Shown: one piece after another, positions 19,023-28,986 of the stretch | Layout of the letters: every line of letters starts with the position of its first letter | Numbering within the stretch: the first letter of the stretch is position 1 | From: Bacteroides pyogenes DSM 20611 = JCM 6294 | Lineage (GTDB): Bacteria; Bacteroidota; Bacteroidia; Bacteroidales; Bacteroidaceae | NCBI RefSeq assembly: GCF_000428105.1 | Contig: NZ_ATZH01000022.1 | Coordinates: forward strand, 1-64,000 | Reading direction: 5' to 3' | Length of the DNA stretch: 64,000 nucleotides | Notes under the pieces: model-generated | What the model was told of the DNA's origin: nothing | What the model saw: the letters and a program-made list of their open reading frames with translations, nothing else | Databases searched by the model: none | Program-made: the position numbers and the translations under genes

Positions 19023-22000
19023 ATGATTCCTTCATTTCTAATAGCCGCAATAATCACATCCTTTGGAATATTCATATTCCGGGCTTTTTCAAACCCAAGA
19101 AGCAGATTCTTGCCAAAGACAGAAGAGAATAACTTGACACACAGAAATACCGCCTCGAAATTGCTTGTTTTCGCCGCCCTATGTACGGCGTTTCTTCTCC
19201 CCCCGCCGGCAAACGCGCAAAAGCTACCGAAAAATGTACTCGACACCATCGAAAGCCGCTTGAATGAAGCTGCCCGCAAAGAGGTTTCGATAGGACGCGT
19301 CAGAATAGACTCGGTGGCGATAAACAGCAAAAACAAAACGTTGCAGCTCTTTGCCAATATGAATTGCGCGTACATTCCTTTTCGTGAAAAGAACGTAGCG
19401 GATCTTTATCAAACCGTCAGACGGCTGTTGCCGGGAAGCTTCAGCAGATTCAAAGTGGAAGTCTTCACTCACGGACGCAAAATCGAAGAATGGATTCCGC
19501 AAGCCTTCCGAAGCAAAGCGGACAAAAAAGCAAAAAGGTTTCATCCGGCAGGCAAGACTCCTTTGAAGCGGGAAGCGGATGCCATACACACGCCGACGAA
19601 CGGATTGTACAACCGCCACATAGCGATGTGGCAAAGCCATGGTTTCTACTACGAAGCCAAACTCGACCGTTGGGAATGGCAACGAGCGCGCATCTTCCAG
19701 ACCGTGGAAGATTTATACACGCAAAGCTATGTGCTTCCCTATCTGGTGCCGATGCTGGAGAATGCGGGCGCCAATGTGCTCCTCCCTCGCGAACGGGATT
19801 GCCGAAGAGAAGAAATCATCGTAGACAACGACGGAAGCCGCGACACACAATCGGCTTATATAGAAAAGCCGGCTCAAAAAAGCTGGAAGCAAGGAGAAGG
19901 TAAAGGATTCGCCCACCTCCGTGCGCAATACATCGAATTCGAAAATCCATTCAACGAAGGCACGTACCGCCGCATCGAAAGCGTAAGGAAAGGGAAAAGG
20001 GAAAGTACGGCAGAATGGATACCGGACATTCCGGCAAAAGGAGAGTATGCCGTGTATGTTTCGTACAAGACTTTGCCCAACAGCACGGAAGACGCGCTCT
20101 ACACCATTCATCACAACGGAGGCACGACGCAATTCAAAGTAAACCAGAAGATGGGCGGAGGCACTTGGATTTACTTGGGAACATTTGTTTTCGACACCGG
20201 CAAAAGCGACAGAGGAAAAGTTGTATTAAGCAACATCTCCGGAAAGGCAGGAAAAACGGTGACAGCCGACGCAGTGAAATTCGGCGGCGGAATGGGAAAC
20301 ATCGCCCGTACTTTCTCGGCAGAGGGCACGACGGAGAATGTGAAAAGCTCCGATACGGGAAATGAAGTGAAAGAAACCGCCAACAGCAATCACCTTCCTC
20401 TTGAAAAGAGAGACTATCGCACATCGGGCTACCCGCGTTTCTGCGAAGCTGCCCGCTATTGGATGCAATGGGCGGGCGTACCCGACAGCATTTATTCGGA
20501 GAGCCGAGGGAAAAACGACTATACCGACGACTACAAATGCAGGGGCATGTGGGTAAACTATCTGTCGGGCGGCTCTGTTGTCAACCCCTCTGAAAAAGGA
20601 CTAAACATCCCCATCGATCTGGCTTTCGCTTTCCATTCCGATGCCGGCACTACTTTAAACGATTCCATCATCGGAACTCTGGGCATATACCATTCTTCCT
20701 CTTACGACGGGATGTATGCCAACGGAGCTTCGCGCACTCTGGCGCACGATCTCACGGATATCATTCAGTCGGATATCGTGAACGACATCCGCGCGCTTTA
20801 CGAACCGCAATGGACACGCCGGGGGATGTGGGACCGAGCGTATTTCGAGGCACGCGTCCCCCGCGTTCCCGCCATGTTGCTCGAGCTGCTTTCTCACCAA
20901 AACTTCGCAGATATGAGATACGGACTGGATCCTCGCTTCCGCTTCACCGTGAGCCGGGCAATCTACAAAGGCATACTGAAGTTCATTTGCTCGCAATATC
21001 AGATGCCGTATGTGGTTCAACCTTTACCGGTAGACCATCTGGCGTTGCGGATGACGGGAACGAACGAAATAGAATTGAGCTGGCAGCCGGTGGACGACCC
21101 GTTGGAACCGACCGCGAAAGCCGAACAATATATCGTTTACACCCGTGTCGGAGACGGAGACTTCGACCGCGGAGTATTGGTGGGCACGAATCGTTACCGG
21201 ACTACGCTACCCTCCGGTGTGGTTTGCAGCTATAAAGTAGCGGCCGTCAACAAAGGTGGAAAAAGCTTTCCCTCCGAAATTTTATCTGCCGGCGTGGCAT
21301 CTTCCACCTTATCGGAAGGACGTGCGAAACCACCGGTACTCGTCGTCAATGCATTCGATCGGATCAGCGCGCCCGCCGACTTCGTAGCGCCCGCTCCCGG
21401 CGACAAAATGCTTGCAGGATTCCTCGACATGCTCGATCATGGAGTACCCTATCTGAAAGACATCAGTTACATCGGGCGAATGAAAGAATACCGCCGACAA
21501 ATTCCGTGGATGGACGATGACGCCTCGGGCTTCGGCGACAGCTATGCCGATTATGAGACCCAAGTCATCTGCGGAAACACGTTCGATTATCCGAGTGTGC
21601 ACGGCGCCGCAATCCTGAATGCCGGATATTCTTTCGTATCGTGCAGCGACGAGGCGGTAGAAGACAGCATAGTCGATCTGAACGATTATAAGCATGTAGA
21701 CCTTATTTTAGGGAAAGAACGTCAGACCAAAATGGGAAGAGGCGGTATAAAGCCTTTGCAATTCAAGACTTTCACCCAACCCATGCAAAAAGCCATCGAG
21801 GCTTATTGCCGGCAAGGAGGCAACATCTTTATCTCCGGGGCATACGTAGGCACCGACTTATGGGACAACCCCCTTGCCCCCGGCAAAGAATGCGACAAGC
21901 AATTCGCTTCGCAGGTGCTGAAGTACAAATGGCGTGCAGGACAAGCCGCAAGAACGGGAAAGGCGAAAGGCGTCGCTTCACCGTTCCGTTTTCCCGCCGC

Positions 22001-22256
22001 TCACTATTCATTCAACCAAGAGCTGAACGACCAATGCTACATAGCTGAATCGCCCGACGCAATAGAGCCGGCAGACAAAGCGGCTCATACGGTGATGCGA
22101 TATTCCGAGAACAATTTAAGCGCGGGAGTCGCCTACTGCGGCAATTACAAGACATACATACTGGGATTTCCCTTCGAAACGCTGCGTACGGAGGATGAAC
22201 GAAACAGTTTAATGAGCGCCATTTTAACTTTCTTCGACGAATACACAAAAGAATAA
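19023..22256 (+). CDS. N-acetylmuramoyl-L-alanine amidase-like protein with golvesin-like and FN3 domains
   Basis: About 1077 residues. The order appears to be: Amidase_3-like start (MWQSHGFYYEAKLDRWEW), an inserted golvesin/xanthan-lyase-type beta domain (about 290-430), then the rest of the amidase with AFAFHSDAG and the VPAMLLELLSHQNFADM region containing the expected catalytic Glu, then a fibronectin type III domain and a C-terminal domain of unknown role. Candidate zinc ligands are the His of QSHG, Glu of QTVEDLY and His of FHSD. The start is uncertain: ATG 19023 gives an extra hydrophobic stretch, while TTG 19134 would give a cleaner signal peptide ending PPPANA. It should act in the periplasm, removing stem peptides from MurNAc. 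Confidence 0.75.
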   Translation: MIPSFLIAAIITSFGIFIFRAFSNPRSRFLPKTEENNLTHRNTASKLLVFAALCTAFLLPPPANAQKLPKNVLDTIESRLNEAARKEVSIGRVRIDSVAINSKNKTLQLFANMNCAYIPFREKNVADLYQTVRRLLPGSFSRFKVEVFTHGRKIEEWIPQAFRSKADKKAKRFHPAGKTPLKREADAIHTPTNGLYNRHIAMWQSHGFYYEAKLDRWEWQRARIFQTVEDLYTQSYVLPYLVPMLENAGANVLLPRERDCRREEIIVDNDGSRDTQSAYIEKPAQKSWKQGEGKGFAHLRAQYIEFENPFNEGTYRRIESVRKGKRESTAEWIPDIPAKGEYAVYVSYKTLPNSTEDALYTIHHNGGTTQFKVNQKMGGGTWIYLGTFVFDTGKSDRGKVVLSNISGKAGKTVTADAVKFGGGMGNIARTFSAEGTTENVKSSDTGNEVKETANSNHLPLEKRDYRTSGYPRFCEAARYWMQWAGVPDSIYSESRGKNDYTDDYKCRGMWVNYLSGGSVVNPSEKGLNIPIDLAFAFHSDAGTTLNDSIIGTLGIYHSSSYDGMYANGASRTLAHDLTDIIQSDIVNDIRALYEPQWTRRGMWDRAYFEARVPRVPAMLLELLSHQNFADMRYGLDPRFRFTVSRAIYKGILKFICSQYQMPYVVQPLPVDHLALRMTGTNEIELSWQPVDDPLEPTAKAEQYIVYTRVGDGDFDRGVLVGTNRYRTTLPSGVVCSYKVAAVNKGGKSFPSEILSAGVASSTLSEGRAKPPVLVVNAFDRISAPADFVAPAPGDKMLAGFLDMLDHGVPYLKDISYIGRMKEYRRQIPWMDDDASGFGDSYADYETQVICGNTFDYPSVHGAAILNAGYSFVSCSDEAVEDSIVDLNDYKHVDLILGKERQTKMGRGGIKPLQFKTFTQPMQKAIEAYCRQGGNIFISGAYVGTDLWDNPLAPGKECDKQFASQVLKYKWRAGQAARTGKAKGVASPFRFPAAHYSFNQELNDQCYIAESPDAIEPADKAAHTVMRYSENNLSAGVAYCGNYKTYILGFPFETLRTEDERNSLMSAILTFFDEYTKE

Positions 22257-22260
22257 CCGC

Positions 22261-24135
22261 ATGAACCGACTTTCAACCATAAGAAAAAGAATACTGGCAG
22301 CCATCCTGTTCGTACACTCGCTGGCTTTTCCAACCGGGGCGCAAGTCACTCCGTTTCGTTTTATTCAACTGACGGATACTCATCTCAGTCCGAACAATGC
22401 CGCCCCTACCGAAGATTTGCTTCGCAGCATACGGCAAATCAACGCTACGGACAGCATCGACTTTGTGCTGGTGACAGGCGACCTGACGGAAGAAGGAGAC
22501 CGAAGTACAATAGAAAAGGTAAAATCGTGTCTCGACTTGCTGAAAGTGAAATATTACGTCGTTCCGGGCAACCACGAAACGAAGTGGAGCGAATCGGGAT
22601 GCACTGCCTTTGCCGATGTTTTCGGCAGCGAACGATTCGATTTCACGCACAAAGGCATTCTTTTTATGGGGTTCAATTCCGGACCACTGATGCGAATGGC
22701 ATACGGACACGTCGTTCCTCAGGATATCGCTTGGATGCAGGAAAGAATGGATAAAGCTCCCCAAGGACAGCCTGTGGTATTAGTCACGCATTATCCGTTA
22801 TCGGACGGAGATGTGGACAACTGGTATGAAGTAACGGATGCGGTACGCCGATACAATATCCGCATGTTCATCGGCGGCCATTACCACCGTTTCCGCAACT
22901 TGCGTTACGATGGAATTCCGGGAATACTAATGCGAAGCAGTTTACGCGATAAAGACAACAAATCGGGCTATGGGATATACGAAGTGACTTCGGACTCCAT
23001 ACATGTATATACGCAGCGCATCGACGAGACTCCGAAAAGAGAGACCGGTTTCTCTCTGACATCGTCTTATTACGACCCTGCGGGCAAAGCCGAAAAATAT
23101 CCCGACTTCACGGTCAACGAAGAGTATCCGAACGTAAGGGAACAATGGATGATACAGACAGGCGCAGGTATCTACTGTTCGCCCGCCGTGTCCGGAAATA
23201 AGATTTTTGTGGGTGACGATATGGGACGCCTCACCGCCTATAAACTAAAGAACGGCAAAAAGCTCTGGAGCTTCAATGCGGAAAAACGAATTATAGGAAC
23301 TCCGGCTTTCAGCGACAATATTGTCGTATTCGGTTCGGCCGACCGTCACATTTATGGCCTGAACGCCAAGAACGGAAGACTGCTATGGAAGATTAAAGCC
23401 AAAGACTCTGTGTTAGGGGCTGTAACGATAGAGAACGGAATTGCTTATGTCGGCGCCAGCGATCATATATTTCGCGCCATCGATATCAGAACCGGAAAAC
23501 TGAAATGGGAATATGATAAAGTAAAAGGGTATATAGAAACAAAACCTTTGGTCACAGATGATAAAGTTGTATTCGGCGCATGGGACAACACGCTTTATGC
23601 ACTGCATAAAGCAAATGGCAAAGAAGTTTGGAAATGGACCGGCGGACTGACACGCATGCACTTTTCCCCTGCTGCCGTATGGCCGGTTTCTTCGCATGGC
23701 AAAGTATTCATCACAGATCCGCAACGCGCGATGACAGCCATCGACCTGAACACCGGGAAAACAGTGTGGCGTACTTTCCAATCAAAAGTAAGGGAAACAA
23801 TCGGATTGAGTGAGGACGGCGAACGTATCTTCAGCAAAACGATGAACGACAGTATCGTATGTTATGCGGCAAGAGGCGACAAACCGCATCAAATATGGGC
23901 GGCAAACGTAGGGTTCGGCTACGAGCATGCCCCATCCATGCAGATGGAAAAAGACGGAGTCGTGTTCGGGAGCACCAAAGAGGGACTTATCTTTGCATTA
24001 AACGGGAAGGACGGACGCATATTGTGGAAGCACAAGATAGGAAATTCTTTGATAAACACAGTGATTCCCGTAAACGGGAAGAAAGTGGTATTCACCGCAA
24101 CAAGCGGTGAAGCGGGAGTTTTAAAGGTAGACTGA
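22261..24135 (+). CDS. Secreted calcineurin-like phosphoesterase fused to a PQQ-type beta-propeller
   Basis: 624 residues: a signal peptide (about 1-28, ending TGAQ), a metallophosphoesterase domain (about 30-260) with LTDTHLS, VTGDLTEEGD, GNHE, THYP and GGHYH metal-binding motifs, then a propeller built from PQQ-like repeats such as NGRLLWKIKAKDSVLGAVTI. Only 4 bp separate it from the amidase-like gene, so the two are probably co-translated. All metal ligands of the phosphoesterase appear intact; the substrate is unknown. In this setting it may act on a phosphorylated cell-wall product in the periplasm, but that is inference. Confidence 0.85.
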   Translation: MNRLSTIRKRILAAILFVHSLAFPTGAQVTPFRFIQLTDTHLSPNNAAPTEDLLRSIRQINATDSIDFVLVTGDLTEEGDRSTIEKVKSCLDLLKVKYYVVPGNHETKWSESGCTAFADVFGSERFDFTHKGILFMGFNSGPLMRMAYGHVVPQDIAWMQERMDKAPQGQPVVLVTHYPLSDGDVDNWYEVTDAVRRYNIRMFIGGHYHRFRNLRYDGIPGILMRSSLRDKDNKSGYGIYEVTSDSIHVYTQRIDETPKRETGFSLTSSYYDPAGKAEKYPDFTVNEEYPNVREQWMIQTGAGIYCSPAVSGNKIFVGDDMGRLTAYKLKNGKKLWSFNAEKRIIGTPAFSDNIVVFGSADRHIYGLNAKNGRLLWKIKAKDSVLGAVTIENGIAYVGASDHIFRAIDIRTGKLKWEYDKVKGYIETKPLVTDDKVVFGAWDNTLYALHKANGKEVWKWTGGLTRMHFSPAAVWPVSSHGKVFITDPQRAMTAIDLNTGKTVWRTFQSKVRETIGLSEDGERIFSKTMNDSIVCYAARGDKPHQIWAANVGFGYEHAPSMQMEKDGVVFGSTKEGLIFALNGKDGRILWKHKIGNSLINTVIPVNGKKVVFTATSGEAGVLKVD

Positions 24136-24155
24136 AACCATAAAAACAAAAAGAT

Positions 24156-25628
24156 ATGACCAAAATCAGCTGTTACCTCCCCTACATAGGGAAAGAAGAA
24201 ATCGAAAAAACCGTAAAAGGATTGCAAAACACCGGAGTCATTAAAAATATCTACCTGATGACGACCGGAAATCAGCCGGAAGCATTACCCGGTTGCAAGC
24301 TATTGAATATAGACAAGTTTCATAGCAGCCGCACCATGAAGGCCATCGCCGAAAGCGCGGATGCGGAATATACGCTTCTTTATACAAAGGAAACCGGATT
24401 GGAGCTGGGCATGTTTGCTTTGGAACGAATGATACAAATCGCTTCCGACAGCACGGCGGGCATGGTGTATGCCGACCGCTATCAAATGAAAGAAGGAAAG
24501 CAAATGGCCGCTCCCGTCATCGGCTATCAGCAAGGCTCTTTAAGAGATGATTTCGACTTCGGTTCCGTGATGCTGTTCGACACACAGGCGTTGAAAGATG
24601 CGGCGGCCCGCATGAAATCGGATTACGACTTTGCCGGTCTTTACGATTTACGGCTAAAAATAAGCCAAAAGGCAGATCTGGTACATATAAACGAGTATCT
24701 TTACAGCGAAATAGAGAAAGACGTAAGAAAAAGCGGAGAGAAACTGTTTGATTATGTCGATCCCAAAAACCGCAATCGCCAGATCGAGATGGAACAAGCT
24801 TGTACGGAACATTTGAAGGAAATAGGCGGATATCTGGAACCGGAATTTGAAAAAATAGAATTCAGCGAGGATCATTCAGAGTATGAGGCGTCTGTCATTA
24901 TCCCCGTGCGCAACCGGATACGTACCATCCGTGATGCGATCCGTTCCGTACTGAGTCAGGAGGCCGGGTTCAAATTCAATCTCATTGTCATCGACAACCA
25001 TTCGACGGACGGAACCACCGAAGCGATCGACGAATTCAAGGACGACGAACGTCTCATCCATCTTATTCCCGAACGCAAGGATCTGGGAATCGGCGGATGC
25101 TGGAATTTGGGCGTGCATCATGAGAAGTGCGGGAAGTTTGCGGTTCAGCTCGACAGCGACGACGTTTACAAAGACAAGAACACGCTGGCAACCATGGTCG
25201 ACGCATTCTACCGGCAGAACTGCGCGATGGTGGTAGGAACCTACATGATGACAGACTTTGACATGAACATGATTGCCCCGGGAATAATCGACCACAAAGA
25301 GTGGACTCCTGAAAACGGACGCAACAATGCTCTGCGTATCAATGGGCTGGGCGCTCCCCGCGCGTTCTATACTCCGATTCTGAGAAAAATAAAAGTACCC
25401 AATACAAGTTACGGCGAAGATTATGCGTTAGGGCTCAACTTCTCGCGCCACTATCAGATAGGCCGTGTGTATGACGTCGTTTATCTATGCCGCCGCTGGG
25501 AAGACAACTCCGACGCTTCGCTGGACATCGTGAAACAGAATAGTCATAATTTATATAAAGACCGCATCCGTACTTGGGAGCTTCAAGCCCGGATCGCATT
25601 AAACAAAAAGAAAAAAACGAAATCTTAA
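24156..25628 (+). CDS. Cytoplasmic family 2 glycosyltransferase with two GT-A-like halves
   Basis: 490 residues with no signal or membrane segment. Residues about 245-480 form a clear GT2 domain: ASVIIPVRNRIRTIRDAIRS, IDNHSTDGT, and the DXD-like QLDSDD. Residues 1-235 resemble a second, degenerate GT-A fold (FDFGSVMLFD) without an obvious DXD. It lies 20 bp after the phosphoesterase and 15 bp before the SpoIID gene. GT2 enzymes transfer sugars from nucleotide donors. Its presence in a catabolic cell-wall salvage run is unexplained; donor and acceptor cannot be read from the sequence. Confidence 0.85.
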   Translation: MTKISCYLPYIGKEEIEKTVKGLQNTGVIKNIYLMTTGNQPEALPGCKLLNIDKFHSSRTMKAIAESADAEYTLLYTKETGLELGMFALERMIQIASDSTAGMVYADRYQMKEGKQMAAPVIGYQQGSLRDDFDFGSVMLFDTQALKDAAARMKSDYDFAGLYDLRLKISQKADLVHINEYLYSEIEKDVRKSGEKLFDYVDPKNRNRQIEMEQACTEHLKEIGGYLEPEFEKIEFSEDHSEYEASVIIPVRNRIRTIRDAIRSVLSQEAGFKFNLIVIDNHSTDGTTEAIDEFKDDERLIHLIPERKDLGIGGCWNLGVHHEKCGKFAVQLDSDDVYKDKNTLATMVDAFYRQNCAMVVGTYMMTDFDMNMIAPGIIDHKEWTPENGRNNALRINGLGAPRAFYTPILRKIKVPNTSYGEDYALGLNFSRHYQIGRVYDVVYLCRRWEDNSDASLDIVKQNSHNLYKDRIRTWELQARIALNKKKKTKS

Positions 25629-25643
25629 AGACATCATTATATT

Positions 25644-27014
25644 ATGGAAGAACCGAAAGTAGAGGTGGGTGTTTTGTTCAATCCGAAGATTGAGTTTGTT
25701 CTTTCCGGCAACTTCGCAATGAAGGGACGGGAAGGATCGGAACACCGTCAAAACATATCTTTTGCAGAAGGGAAACAAACAGCTGTCTATGACAAAGGGA
25801 AAGTTTTGTGGAACGGACAATACTTCGACGAACTACGGTTTGAGCCGCAAAACCCGGAGAAAGATTCGTTCGAACTGCTGGATGTGACAATCGGTATCAA
25901 CTTCCACTGGGAGCGTAAGGAGAACCAACGTTTCTCAGGAGCGCTGAAGCTGATAACGGAAGGAGAACATCTGACAGCCGTCAACATCGTTAAGGTAGAG
26001 GATTACCTGACGAGCGTAATCTCCAGCGAAATGAGTGCGACAGCATCGCTCGAACTGCTCAAAGCACACGCGGTAATCTCGCGCAGCTGGCTGTTGGCCC
26101 AAATAGAAAGAAGCAAGGCCGATCATAAGCCGACGGAAAACAATCATTCGGAGTTCGTGCAAACCGACGAAGAACACATCCGGTGGTACGACCATAAAGA
26201 CCATACATTGTTCGATGTATGCGCCGACGATCATTGCCAGCGATATCAGGGGATTACCCGCGCTTCTACGGAGAAGGTCAGGCAAGCCATTGCGGCAACT
26301 CGCGGGGAAGTGCTGACCTACAACCGCAAGATATGCGACGCCCGATTCTCCAAATGCTGCGGAGGCGCGTTCGAAGAGTTTCGTTATTGCTGGGAAGACG
26401 CGGAACATCCCTATCTGGCAAAACAGAGAGACTGGGCAACGGACAGCACGCCGGCGGTGAACCAACCGCTCCCCGATTTGAGAATCGAGGAAGAAGCCGA
26501 CCGCTGGATTCGCACTTCTCCTCAGGCTTTCTGCCATACCACAGACAAAAAAATATTGTCGCAGGTACTCAACAACTACGATCAGGAGACCACCGACTTT
26601 TACCGATGGCAGGTTTCCTACACACAAGAAGAGTTGTCGGCACTAATCAAAGAGCGTTCGGGCATCGACTACGGACAAATCATCGATCTTGTTCCCGTGG
26701 CGCGAGGCACAAGCGGACGGCTCTGGAAGCTGAAAATCGCAGGAACTAAAAAGACATTGACTATCGGCAAAGAACTGGAGATAAGACGCACGCTCTCTTC
26801 TTCGCATCTTTACAGTTCCGCTTTTGTGGTCGACAAAGAGAATGTGTCGGCAGAAGGCATACCCGCCCGCTTCACTCTCACGGGCGCAGGATGGGGGCAC
26901 GGGGTCGGCTTATGCCAGATAGGAGCCGCCGTTATGGGAGAAAAAGGGTACGGGTACGACGCCATCCTGCTCCATTATTATATAGGTGCCCAAATAGACC
27001 GAAGATACAAATAA
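25644..27014 (+). CDS. SpoIID/LytB-domain protein without a signal peptide
   Basis: 456 residues carrying the SpoIID/LytB (amidase-enhancer) domain: KVEDYLTSVISSEMSATAS, LLKAHAVISRSWLLAQ, a cysteine pair in FSKCCGGAFEE, and the C-terminal GAGWGHGVGLCQIGA. SpoIID proteins are lytic transglycosylases that cleave glycan strands lacking stem peptides. The start is fixed by the stop of the previous gene 15 bp upstream, and residues 1-30 (MEEPKVEVGVLFNPKIEF) are not a signal peptide, so the protein seems cytoplasmic. That is odd for a murein hydrolase and fits an action on fragments already imported by AmpG, encoded next. Confidence 0.85.
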   Translation: MEEPKVEVGVLFNPKIEFVLSGNFAMKGREGSEHRQNISFAEGKQTAVYDKGKVLWNGQYFDELRFEPQNPEKDSFELLDVTIGINFHWERKENQRFSGALKLITEGEHLTAVNIVKVEDYLTSVISSEMSATASLELLKAHAVISRSWLLAQIERSKADHKPTENNHSEFVQTDEEHIRWYDHKDHTLFDVCADDHCQRYQGITRASTEKVRQAIAATRGEVLTYNRKICDARFSKCCGGAFEEFRYCWEDAEHPYLAKQRDWATDSTPAVNQPLPDLRIEEEADRWIRTSPQAFCHTTDKKILSQVLNNYDQETTDFYRWQVSYTQEELSALIKERSGIDYGQIIDLVPVARGTSGRLWKLKIAGTKKTLTIGKELEIRRTLSSSHLYSSAFVVDKENVSAEGIPARFTLTGAGWGHGVGLCQIGAAVMGEKGYGYDAILLHYYIGAQIDRRYK

Positions 27015-27047
27015 AGAATATCCTGTAATCAGACAAAGAACAAAATC

Positions 27048-28937
27048 ATGAATATCGTGAACAAACAAGAAAAGAAAACCAGTCCGTGGGCATGGATACC
27101 GACGTTATACTTTGCTCAGGGACTGCCTTACGTCGCCGTGATGACAATCTCCGTAATCATGTATAAACGCTTAGGCATATCCAATACCGACATTGCGCTA
27201 TACACCGGATGGCTTTATCTGCCATGGGTTATCAAACCCTTTTGGAGTCCGTTTGTCGACCTCATTAAAACCAAACGCTGGTGGACGCTTACCATGCAAT
27301 GGATATTGGCTTTCGCACTTGCGGGAATAGCTTTCTGCATACCGACTTCTTTCTTTTTCCAGTTGACATTGGCGGTATTCTGGATTGTAGGTTTTACTTC
27401 CGCCACGCATGACATCGCCGCCGACGGTTTTTATATGCACGCACTGACCGAACACGAACAGTCGTTGTATGTGGGAATCCGAAGCACGTTCTACCGCATC
27501 GCCACCGTAGCGGGACAAGGATTGCTGGTTATCATAGCAGGACTCATCGAAACCGGAACCGGCTTATCGCCCGCCATGCTACAGATAGAAGCCTCTCCTG
27601 CTTATACGCATACCCTCACTTTGCCGACATTTGAGGAAACAGAGATAAATGCCGGTGATGAAATGCGGTTCGTCTATACTTCTCCCATCGTGAAAGCAGG
27701 AGTAATGCCCGAAAGCGACGACCCGACAGCAATAAAAACGCAAATAGCGGAGCTGGAAAAGCAAGTCAGAGAGTGGAACATCGCCAACAAATTTGTGCCC
27801 GCCGAGAAAGAACGGACATCGGGCGCTGAAAAAGTAAAAGGAACAGACGCTCCCCAAGAGAGCGGATTTACGGCATGGGTGCGGGATGTGTTCGGAGAAA
27901 AACGGGAAACCGCCAAAGAACAGATCAACAATGTGGTGGTTGTAGGCGTACGTCTGAACAAAAAACCGGCAGCCGATGAGACGAAGGTGCTGAACGTTAC
28001 CTTTAAAGAAGGAGACCAAAGCATCAGGCTGGAGCAGAACAAGCTTGCCACCCGCTTTGAATTCACCGAAGCCAATTGGAACAAGCCGGCTTATCTGCTT
28101 TTCCATATCGATCATAAAATACAGTCGGCCACAAGCGCCACATTCGAAGGCGCCTCCGGGAATATACCGTTTGCCTGGCTCATGGTATTCATCTCCTTGT
28201 CGGTCTTCTTCTTCCTGGTCAGTGTTTACCACAACTGGGTTTTGCCGAAACCGGCATCCGACCATGCGGCGGCGGATATCAGCGCGCGAAATATCATGAA
28301 AGAGTTTTTCGAAACCTTCAAAACTTTCTTTACCAAGAAGCAAGCGTTTACAGCCATTCTTTTCATGCTGTTGTACCGCCTGCCCGAAGCGCAATTGGTG
28401 AAGCTGATCAATCCTTTCCTTCTCGACCCGGTAGATAAAGGAGGACTGGGATTGACTACCGGGCAGGTCGGCTTTGTCTATGGAACGATCGGCATCATCG
28501 GACTGACGCTGGGAGGAATCATCGGAGGAATCGTCGCCGCCAAAGGAGGGCTTAAGAAATGGTTATGGCCGATGGCATGGAGCATGTCGCTCACCTGTCT
28601 GACATTTGTTTATTTGAGCTATGTCCAAGACCATTCATTGCTGACCATCAACATCTGCGTGTTCATCGAGCAGTTCGGTTACGGTTTCGGTTTCACCGCG
28701 TATATGCTATACCTGATTTATTTCTCCGAAGGAGAGCACAAAACGGCCCATTACGCCATCTGTACCGGCTTTATGGCGCTGGGAATGATGCTTCCGGGCA
28801 TGGCTGCGGGCTGGCTTCAGGAAACAATCGGATACCGCCATTTCTTTGTGTGGACGATGATATGCTGCATAGCCACCATTGCAGTATGCGCGTTCATACG
28901 CATCGACCCGAACTTCGGAAAGAAAAAAGAACAATAA
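27048..28937 (+). CDS. ampG: AmpG-family muropeptide permease with a large periplasmic insert
   Basis: 629 residues, MFS fold. Five membrane helices (about 14-170) are followed by a roughly 200-residue hydrophilic segment (about 170-370), then the remaining helices. AmpG imports GlcNAc-anhydroMurNAc (peptides) across the inner membrane; E. coli AmpG is 491 residues and lacks such an insert. By the positive-inside rule, with the N-terminus inside, the insert after helix 5 is periplasmic. It is charged and contains Gly/Glu/Lys-rich stretches and possible beta strands. Its position in a salvage operon next to namZ and murT supports the assignment. Confidence 0.88.
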   Translation: MNIVNKQEKKTSPWAWIPTLYFAQGLPYVAVMTISVIMYKRLGISNTDIALYTGWLYLPWVIKPFWSPFVDLIKTKRWWTLTMQWILAFALAGIAFCIPTSFFFQLTLAVFWIVGFTSATHDIAADGFYMHALTEHEQSLYVGIRSTFYRIATVAGQGLLVIIAGLIETGTGLSPAMLQIEASPAYTHTLTLPTFEETEINAGDEMRFVYTSPIVKAGVMPESDDPTAIKTQIAELEKQVREWNIANKFVPAEKERTSGAEKVKGTDAPQESGFTAWVRDVFGEKRETAKEQINNVVVVGVRLNKKPAADETKVLNVTFKEGDQSIRLEQNKLATRFEFTEANWNKPAYLLFHIDHKIQSATSATFEGASGNIPFAWLMVFISLSVFFFLVSVYHNWVLPKPASDHAAADISARNIMKEFFETFKTFFTKKQAFTAILFMLLYRLPEAQLVKLINPFLLDPVDKGGLGLTTGQVGFVYGTIGIIGLTLGGIIGGIVAAKGGLKKWLWPMAWSMSLTCLTFVYLSYVQDHSLLTINICVFIEQFGYGFGFTAYMLYLIYFSEGEHKTAHYAICTGFMALGMMLPGMAAGWLQETIGYRHFFVWTMICCIATIAVCAFIRIDPNFGKKKEQ

Positions 28938-28986
28938 AAGAAGATGTGTTTCTGTGTGTTTACAACCAATTATAAAGAATAAAGTC

